From Candidatus Methanoperedens sp. (GTDB taxonomy: Archaea; Halobacteriota; Methanosarcinia; Methanosarcinales; Methanoperedenaceae), in the NCBI GenBank assembly GCA_012026795.1, contig VEPM01000024.1:1-61358 (forward strand): a stretch of DNA of 61,358 nucleotides. Reading direction: 5' to 3'. A model generated the notes under the pieces. It was not told where the DNA came from and searched no databases. It saw only the letters and a list, made by a program, of their open reading frames with translations. This document shows positions 56,027 to 61,358 of this stretch, piece after piece; positions within the stretch are counted from its first letter, which is position 1, and each line of letters opens with the position of its first letter. The position numbers and the translations under genes are program-made.

Positions 56027-57133
56027 ATGCGCATAGGGATAATTCTTCACGGACCTGAGATAGTTGATATAGGTTCTGCACGGAAGATAATCGACATATT
56101 CAAAAAAGAGCATGACGTAATCGCAAGACTTGGGGGGACAATGGGAAGAACAGCAGTTCTGGATGCCGGTCTTGAAAACGTTATTGATATTTCAAAGGGG
56201 CTCACACCCAGTGAAACTATAATCGCACTGAAGAATGATATTGACCTTGCAATACTCCTTAACCACGGAAAAACACTGGATACCGGCCGTTATTTCGGCA
56301 GGATCGTAGCATCTAAACTGGATAATTTACTGCCATTTGTGCATATCGAGAGCCCGGATAGTAATGGCAGGATAATCTACTACTATCCGTCTTCAAAACG
56401 ATGCGCTGAATTTGTCAGGAACTTCCTCGCAAAATATGATGAAAACTATCCCCTGCCTGTGGAGCCGGGAACACCTGGACCCTCGCATGTCCGGATCGAT
56501 GGGGATTCTGTCATCCGCAGCATAGGAGGCGCATTCATTGGTGAAAACATCCGCCTCGATGGTGTGGTGATCGGTGAAATCATAACCCCTGATGTTGGAA
56601 TCGTATGCAGGGGTGGAAAGATCACAGGGCTTGAGGGTATAAGAGCAAAACCTCATGGTCTTGAAAAACTTGAAAATCGCACAATCGATCTTTTCACTTC
56701 AAAGGTAAAAACCGGCGGGATCAGGAGAACAAGATCAAAACCAAGGATAAAAGGTATTTCAAAATATCCGAACAATAAGATCGCAATAATTGACCACGCT
56801 GCTGAATCAACCTTTGAACTTGTTCATGATGCGGGGCTTGTCATAACAATGGGGGATGATACTACGATCATTGCTGCGGACATCCTGGCGCGTCTTGGTA
56901 TTCCGGTTATCGGTATTATTGACGGGGATATAGACAATGTACTTCCGAATACAGTGGTTCCGGAAGGGTCAATTATCATTCGCGTCCGGCCGGGATTTGA
57001 TGATGTTGTGGGAAGGGAAGTTTCCCGGGAAATAATGCAAAGGAAACAGCAAATCATGCATGATAAGGATGATTTGACCGCAAAGATACTTGCAATTGCT
57101 GAAAAATATGTGGTTGAAGTGACTTATTATTAA
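56027..57133 (+). CDS. DUF2117-like archaeal protein
   Basis: About 368 residues starting at the ATG 56027, which gives MRIGIILHGPEIVDIG; a TTG 15 codons upstream also lies in frame but has no support. The N-terminal Rossmann-like start and GGTMGRTAVLDAGLE match archaeal DUF2117. The middle has RIDGDSVIRSIGGAFIGENI and the C-terminal half has GLVITMGDDTTIIAADILAR and GIPVIGIIDGDIDN. No function is established. It lies 83 nt upstream of the tRNA gene, in the same direction. Confidence 0.75.
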   Translation: MRIGIILHGPEIVDIGSARKIIDIFKKEHDVIARLGGTMGRTAVLDAGLENVIDISKGLTPSETIIALKNDIDLAILLNHGKTLDTGRYFGRIVASKLDNLLPFVHIESPDSNGRIIYYYPSSKRCAEFVRNFLAKYDENYPLPVEPGTPGPSHVRIDGDSVIRSIGGAFIGENIRLDGVVIGEIITPDVGIVCRGGKITGLEGIRAKPHGLEKLENRTIDLFTSKVKTGGIRRTRSKPRIKGISKYPNNKIAIIDHAAESTFELVHDAGLVITMGDDTTIIAADILARLGIPVIGIIDGDIDNVLPNTVVPEGSIIIRVRPGFDDVVGREVSREIMQRKQQIMHDKDDLTAKILAIAEKYVVEVTYY

Positions 57134-57216
57134 CTTTGTGTTCCAAACAGTCCCGTTTTTGGCGATGGATACGATATATTAAATACAAACCACTGACATT
57201 TAGACAAAACCCCAAA

Positions 57217-57306
57217 GGGCGCGTGGCCTAGTCTGGATAGGGCGGCAGCCTCCTAAATAATATTGGAGCTAGCTGTAGGTCGGGGGTTCGAATCCCTCCG
57301 CGCCCG
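57217..57306 (+). tRNA. tRNA-Arg (CCU) with 15-nt intron
   Basis: Acceptor GGGCGCG (57217-57223) pairs with CGCGCCC (57299-57305), with discriminator G at 57306; no CCA encoded. The D arm is GCCTAGTCTGGATAGGGC. The anticodon stem GCAGC (57245-57249) pairs with GCTGT (57272-57276); the loop is CT-CCT-A then A. An intron, AATAATATTGGAGCT (57256-57270), sits between positions 37 and 38. GGAG in the intron pairs with CTCC of the exon, which fits a bulge-helix-bulge target for the archaeal splicing endonuclease. T arm GGTTCGAATCC is present. A TATA-like GATATATTAAATAC lies at 57172-57185. Confidence 0.92.
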
Positions 57307-57511
57307 TTTTATATCTCGCAATCTGAATCTTAAACACTGCAAAGGACGCAAAGAGCGCAAAGCGTAGCAGCAATTTTTTTTATGTTTTGCACTGGTATGA
57401 AAAATCGGATCAACTTCAACCAGCGGAAGCAAGCTCATAAAGCAATAATTTTAAGATAGATTTCATGATTTGGACAATTTTCAGCCTGAATTAATAAGAT
57501 GCTATCCGTAT
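57307..57511. other. gap after the tRNA gene
   Basis: About 205 bp without a gene. TTTTATATC after the tRNA may end transcription. CTGCAAAGGACGCAAAGAGC at 57337-57356 is a short low-complexity motif of a kind often seen repeated in archaeal and bacterial genomes; only one copy lies in this window. Confidence 0.3.
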
Positions 57512-59572
57512 TTATTGATTCTTGATATGTTTCGATCGTCCAATTTCATTTAATCTTACATCCTTTAAATCCTTCATGAAATTAATTGATCCCTGGACAG
57601 ATTTTAATATAGTCATAAATAATATATATACTAAAATAATTATATATAAACCATTAATATATTTGAATCTTTCATACTCTGTTTTTATGGTACTAAGTTT
57701 CTCCTGAGATATTTCAAAATTTTTGTTATTACCAGTCAGCTTATAACTTCTTGATATCTCATTAAAATTAGTGATTATTTTGACATAATTGTTCAGAAAA
57801 TACTGGAACTTAAATGGATTTTTAACAAAATTTTCACCAAACAAACCCCATGTGTTTAAAATTATTTCATCATGAATATTTTTATTTTTATTTTCCATAT
57901 CATTTGCTTTTTTTTCCAATTCAACGATTTTATTTTTTATTTCATTTATTTTATTTTCATGTAGTTGCACGCGATCATTTTCATTTAGCCACGAATATAT
58001 GTTTCGAATTTTTTCATTTGCCTCCAAGGCTTTCAAATAGGATGCATCCGAATAGCTTGAATCCATTAACTTATTTACATTTTGTTCAAGACCATTGATG
58101 AGTTTCATTGCAATGTATCTCATAATATTTTGTGCAGAATTTTTTATATCATTACTCTGGGAACTATATTCTGTTTTCAATAGAATGGTATCAAATTTCT
58201 TAATTTCCTCATTGCTTTTGCTAAATTCTTCATAAGCTTCATTATATAAATTATCTCCTTGTTGAATGTATTCATATGCATTATTTATGGAATTAAAATA
58301 CGTAATCACAACATTGGTTAAAGAGATAACATTTGATATATCGGACATCACACTTACATCTTTTATCAGGAGTGATTTTGAAGTTTTGATAAATGTATCC
58401 GCTTCCTGATAATTTCTAACTAGAGGAGTGCTCTCGAATTCTGTTAAATTATTTATAAGACTATTGACATCAGGAGGCTGAACTATGAAATTAAATATTA
58501 ATGATTTATCTCCTGAATATTGTGTCTTTATTTTTCCTTCCCAGATATATTTTCCTGTTAGAGCTTCTTCCGGTTTTGAAATCATTATATCAATGGATTT
58601 TGATGTTCCCTGTATTATATAATCAATATTTTTTGGAAAGTTAAACCAGTTTGCATTTTGATATTCTTTTTTCTGACCCTCAAATTCCCTGCTCAATTTT
58701 TCAAAAGAGATTATCGTGTTTTCTAAGGGTGTTTTACCTCCATTCTCCGTAATCATAATTTGCTGATTCTTTTGTTCTTTTTTGCCATACTCGAAAAAAA
58801 GCTCTGTTTCTGATTTTGAAATTTCTGCAATTGGATTGGGGATGGAATATTCAAAATAATCATTTAATAATTCTGCATTATTTGTTGAAGATATACTGAA
58901 ATGCGGCCTGTAAGTACCAGGCGCTAAACCTTTATCTTTTATTATAAAGGAAAAAGTAACATCGCTTCCCTTTGTATCTATATAGGAAAAAGAGGAAGGA
59001 TCTACATTGATGTTATAGATCGGTCCTGCTTCATTTAATCTTAGATTAACATTTCTTGCAGCATTAAATTTTAATACCTCTTTAATCGTAATTGTTTTGG
59101 TATAGGTTTTTCCAGCTGATAATTCACCTAAATCGTAATTTTCTAATAAACTCAGGGTTGGAGAAGGATAGTTTGTTTTAATCGAGACACGTACATTTTG
59201 TGTATCATAACCACTTGCAAATCTGATATTTTCAGAATAGGTATTTTCTCCTGCGCTATCTACAACTTTAACAGTTATTTTTATTTTTTTTCTCTCCAAA
59301 CGAGGAATAGATATTGAAGATTCGGAAGGCGTCAAACGAACGTAAGAGTTATAATTTGAAGAAGTGCTTATACTTACCGGTAATGTAACATTTAAATTAT
59401 TTAATACTTCAATGTCAAAATCCTGGATATAAGGATCTGACCACCCCTTATCTCCTTTTGGATAAGAATAGGTTAGTTCGATGTTTTCGTTCAGAGGGTT
59501 GACATTAAAATCTCGTGCACTTGCATTAAAAATTAAGAAACCAAATATAAAGAATAGAATAATTATTTTCAT
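57512..59572 (-). CDS. exported beta/helical protein with C-terminal membrane anchor
   Basis: 686 residues. Signal peptide (1-20), then beta-rich repeats to about residue 370 that alternate NINV-like strands and Pro, similar to bacterial-Ig/NPCBM-type exported domains. A helical coiled-coil-rich part follows (380-620, for example KINEIKNKIVELEKKANDM), then one hydrophobic helix (about 640-660) and a basic end. Topology: most of the chain outside, short tail inside. It starts one nucleotide after the stop of the 59574 gene (TGATATG), so the two are translationally coupled. Function unknown. Confidence 0.75.
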   Translation of the reverse strand: MKIIILFFIFGFLIFNASARDFNVNPLNENIELTYSYPKGDKGWSDPYIQDFDIEVLNNLNVTLPVSISTSSNYNSYVRLTPSESSISIPRLERKKIKITVKVVDSAGENTYSENIRFASGYDTQNVRVSIKTNYPSPTLSLLENYDLGELSAGKTYTKTITIKEVLKFNAARNVNLRLNEAGPIYNINVDPSSFSYIDTKGSDVTFSFIIKDKGLAPGTYRPHFSISSTNNAELLNDYFEYSIPNPIAEISKSETELFFEYGKKEQKNQQIMITENGGKTPLENTIISFEKLSREFEGQKKEYQNANWFNFPKNIDYIIQGTSKSIDIMISKPEEALTGKYIWEGKIKTQYSGDKSLIFNFIVQPPDVNSLINNLTEFESTPLVRNYQEADTFIKTSKSLLIKDVSVMSDISNVISLTNVVITYFNSINNAYEYIQQGDNLYNEAYEEFSKSNEEIKKFDTILLKTEYSSQSNDIKNSAQNIMRYIAMKLINGLEQNVNKLMDSSYSDASYLKALEANEKIRNIYSWLNENDRVQLHENKINEIKNKIVELEKKANDMENKNKNIHDEIILNTWGLFGENFVKNPFKFQYFLNNYVKIITNFNEISRSYKLTGNNKNFEISQEKLSTIKTEYERFKYINGLYIIILVYILFMTILKSVQGSINFMKDLKDVRLNEIGRSKHIKNQ

Positions 59573-59573
59573 A

Positions 59574-60572
59574 TCAATCTTTTCTGAGTATTTTAGTCAA
59601 TCTGGAATCTGTGAAATCTCTTTCCCAGTTTTTAAATCCGATTATAAAGAGTATCATTATGATCAATAAAGGAATTATTATTTTGATAATGACAATTAAC
59701 AGCTCCCGAAAGATTCGGGAGGAGATATCTTGTGCATTTATTTTCTTACTTGAAAGTTCCATATAGTTTTTTGCATATTGTTCAGGAAGTCGTTCTAGGG
59801 TTTTATTAGATATTCCGTTGCTATTGTATAATTCTAAAGCTTTATCATAATTGTTCTTGGCATCTTTTGATCTTGAATAGCTCCCTAATAATTTGAAAAA
59901 TCCTTCTTCATCATTTTTTAATCCACTTATCAAGATACCAGCTTTACTGGAATATTCAGAAGCCTTCACCATTTCATTTTTGAAATTAGATTCTGTTTTT
60001 TCTTTTTTTTGTGTAATTAATTGGCATTCACTGCTGCTATAATCACAATATGCTTTTTTAATATATTCCATATAATCTATTTTAAGCGGGACAGCTTCTT
60101 CTTTTTCTGTAATTTCTTCCAGATTTTTTGCCTGGTCATCCAAAAAGCGATTTATGGATTTTTTCTCTTTCTCTATTATTTCAGCCATTTTAGAAGGTTC
60201 AAGATATTTTGAAGTTTTAGATAATTCTTCAAGATAGATGACTTCATTTCGCAATTCTATTGCTCTATTCACTACTTCTTTACAATCCGAAGGCTGGCAA
60301 TTATTGGATTTTTGAAAAATAGCATTGAATTCCTGTAAAAATTTCTTAATGGAATTTGCGAATTTGTTATAATCAGAATTGATCCCTTCTTTTCCAGATA
60401 AAAAAAGATTTGCCAGGCTTCTTATATTTGTGATATCAGAGTAAATATCTGAAGAAATTGATACTTCATTTATGGATTTTATCAATTCAAGGTTTTGTTT
60501 ATCTTCCTGGGCTGCTGCTAATATTATGCTTAAGAACAGAATTATCAGAACCACACAACCCTTACTGGTCAT
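59574..60572 (-). CDS. exported helical protein with C-terminal membrane helix
   Basis: 332 residues. Signal peptide (1-22), a charged all-helical body (30-285) with two Cys pairs (NCQPSDC near 93-99 and CDYSSSEC near 175-182), and a long hydrophobic helix at about 289-312 followed by a basic tail. Same topology as the downstream gene. Cys pairs probably form disulfides outside the cell. No known family. Confidence 0.75.
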   Translation of the reverse strand: MTSKGCVVLIILFLSIILAAAQEDKQNLELIKSINEVSISSDIYSDITNIRSLANLFLSGKEGINSDYNKFANSIKKFLQEFNAIFQKSNNCQPSDCKEVVNRAIELRNEVIYLEELSKTSKYLEPSKMAEIIEKEKKSINRFLDDQAKNLEEITEKEEAVPLKIDYMEYIKKAYCDYSSSECQLITQKKEKTESNFKNEMVKASEYSSKAGILISGLKNDEEGFFKLLGSYSRSKDAKNNYDKALELYNSNGISNKTLERLPEQYAKNYMELSSKKINAQDISSRIFRELLIVIIKIIIPLLIIMILFIIGFKNWERDFTDSRLTKILRKD

Positions 60573-60669
60573 ATTCGTTGATTATTTTATGAGTACAAAA
60601 AGGTAACTATTTAATGTGGAGGTTTTCTCATATTTGCTAGTGTTAACCATTTTAATTTGAAATTCGATG

Positions 60670-61358
60670 TTACCGCCAGCGTTTATCATCATTTTCTTTC
60701 TTATCTTTCTTTTGTTTCATTTCTATTTCTTTATTCATTTTTATATTTTTTTCACTTATTTCTTTTTCCAAATTCTTTGAATATACATTTAAGAATGAAG
60801 TAATCAAACTATAAAAATATATAAGCGCAGCTGGTATTGATACGAGTGTTATTTCGAAAACAAGAATACTAAATTTTTGAGATGGATTTTTATTTTCCCA
60901 TAAAGTGACAAACTCTGGCTTTGATTCCAATAAAATACCAACAAATGAAAAAATAATTATCAAAATAAATATTGCTGCAAATACTTTAAATGCTGGAACA
61001 AAATCATGCCTTACTTTGTTTCCTTCATGTGATATCACTATACTACACATTGCCAAAATAATTGCAAGAATTGCTGCAAATGATTGTACTGTCGAACTAT
61101 AGAAATAATAAAGAGTAGAATTATCTAAAAATTTAAAATAATTATTGTAATAAAATATGAAAAAAGCCATCATTATAAAAAATGCTAAATCGCTTTTTAA
61201 TACTATTATCTTGATTATAGATATTATATTCTTAATCACCATCCATATTATTTTTAAAATCTTAGCCTCTAAATTTTGATATATATCTATTCTCGGATAT
61301 TTTATAAGTTCTTTAGATATTATCTTATTAAGGAATATTTCTTTTAGATATTCAAAAG
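60670..61358 (-). CDS. membrane protein running off the window edge
   Basis: From ATG 61242 the product has 190 residues with four hydrophobic helices (about 19-33, 47-70, 85-106, 127-148) and a Lys/Glu-rich coiled-coil tail. The frame upstream of that ATG remains open to the window edge (61358) and reads coding-like sequence (EYLKEIFLNKIISKELIKY), so the gene is probably longer and its start lies outside. It precedes the exported gene pair on the same strand, separated by a gap of 97 nt. Function unknown. Confidence 0.6.
   Translation of the reverse strand, partial: FEYLKEIFLNKIISKELIKYPRIDIYQNLEAKILKIIWMVIKNIISIIKIIVLKSDLAFFIMMAFFIFYYNNYFKFLDNSTLYYFYSSTVQSFAAILAIILAMCSIVISHEGNKVRHDFVPAFKVFAAIFILIIIFSFVGILLESKPEFVTLWENKNPSQKFSILVFEITLVSIPAALIYFYSLITSFLNVYSKNLEKEISEKNIKMNKEIEMKQKKDKKENDDKRWR

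Noticed and set aside
57337-57356. Repeat family member CTGCAAAGGACGCAAAGAGC
   Set aside because: Only a single copy lies in the window, so it cannot be called a repeat from this sequence alone.

Overview
The window looks archaeal and most like a Methanosarcinales relative of the 'Candidatus Methanoperedens' (ANME-2d) type. This is an inference from gene content, not a database match. Supporting signs are a tRNA-Arg(CCU) with a 15-nt intron at position 37/38, a DUF2117-like archaeal protein, a LeuC/HacA-type hydro-lyase, an archaeal glutamate-synthase-like protein, a free-standing Orc1/Cdc6 winged-helix protein, TATA-type promoters, and two very large secreted multiheme cytochromes embedded in S-layer-like beta domains.

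Layout. 1-2656: small coiled-coil membrane proteins and a membrane-anchored winged-helix protein. 2857-5646 (minus): LeuC/HacA large subunit and a DUF2769/glutamate-synthase-domain protein. 5880-13242: the first highlight, a haem-copper oxidase of the cbb3 type in which CcoN, CcoO and a CcoP-like dihaem part are fused in one chain. It is followed by a CcoS-like 56-aa gene, a 93-aa gene resembling the CcoP membrane anchor, and an isoprenoid cluster (two UbiA-like paralogues, a geranylgeranyl-reductase-like flavoprotein, a polyprenyl synthase). 13370-14493: DJ-1/PfpI protein and an Orc1/Cdc6 C-terminal domain.

14497-27580 is a sensory block. It holds a minus-strand operon of hybrid histidine kinase, tethered NMT1/SsuA-like binding protein and second hybrid kinase, with three palindromic 28-bp repeats in front of it. 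A third hybrid kinase and a divergent CheB-CheR-PAS protein follow. The two operon kinases share an almost identical 1.45-kb segment. 27581-31762 is a repeat-rich island: six copies of a dispersed non-coding repeat, an acylphosphatase, an orphan HicB-like protein, and a complete IS1634-like element inserted into one repeat copy with a 6-bp target duplication.

31763-35234 holds an exonuclease/endonuclease/phosphatase, a radical SAM protein and a helical-repeat protein. 35606-55514 is the second highlight: a 5320-aa exported protein with about 3600 residues of beta-sandwich domains followed by 38 candidate haem-c sites, then a 1258-aa protein with 29 candidate sites. They share a C-terminal region and both stop at the same place in it. 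55611-57306 has small membrane proteins, the DUF2117 gene and the tRNA. 57512-61358 (minus) has three exported or membrane proteins of unknown function, the last running off the window.

Working model (inference): the multiheme proteins move electrons across or beyond the cell surface layer, the oxidase offers an oxygen-reducing branch, and the isoprenoid cluster may make a membrane lipid or redox carrier used nearby. The kinases and CheB/R protein sense small molecules or redox state.
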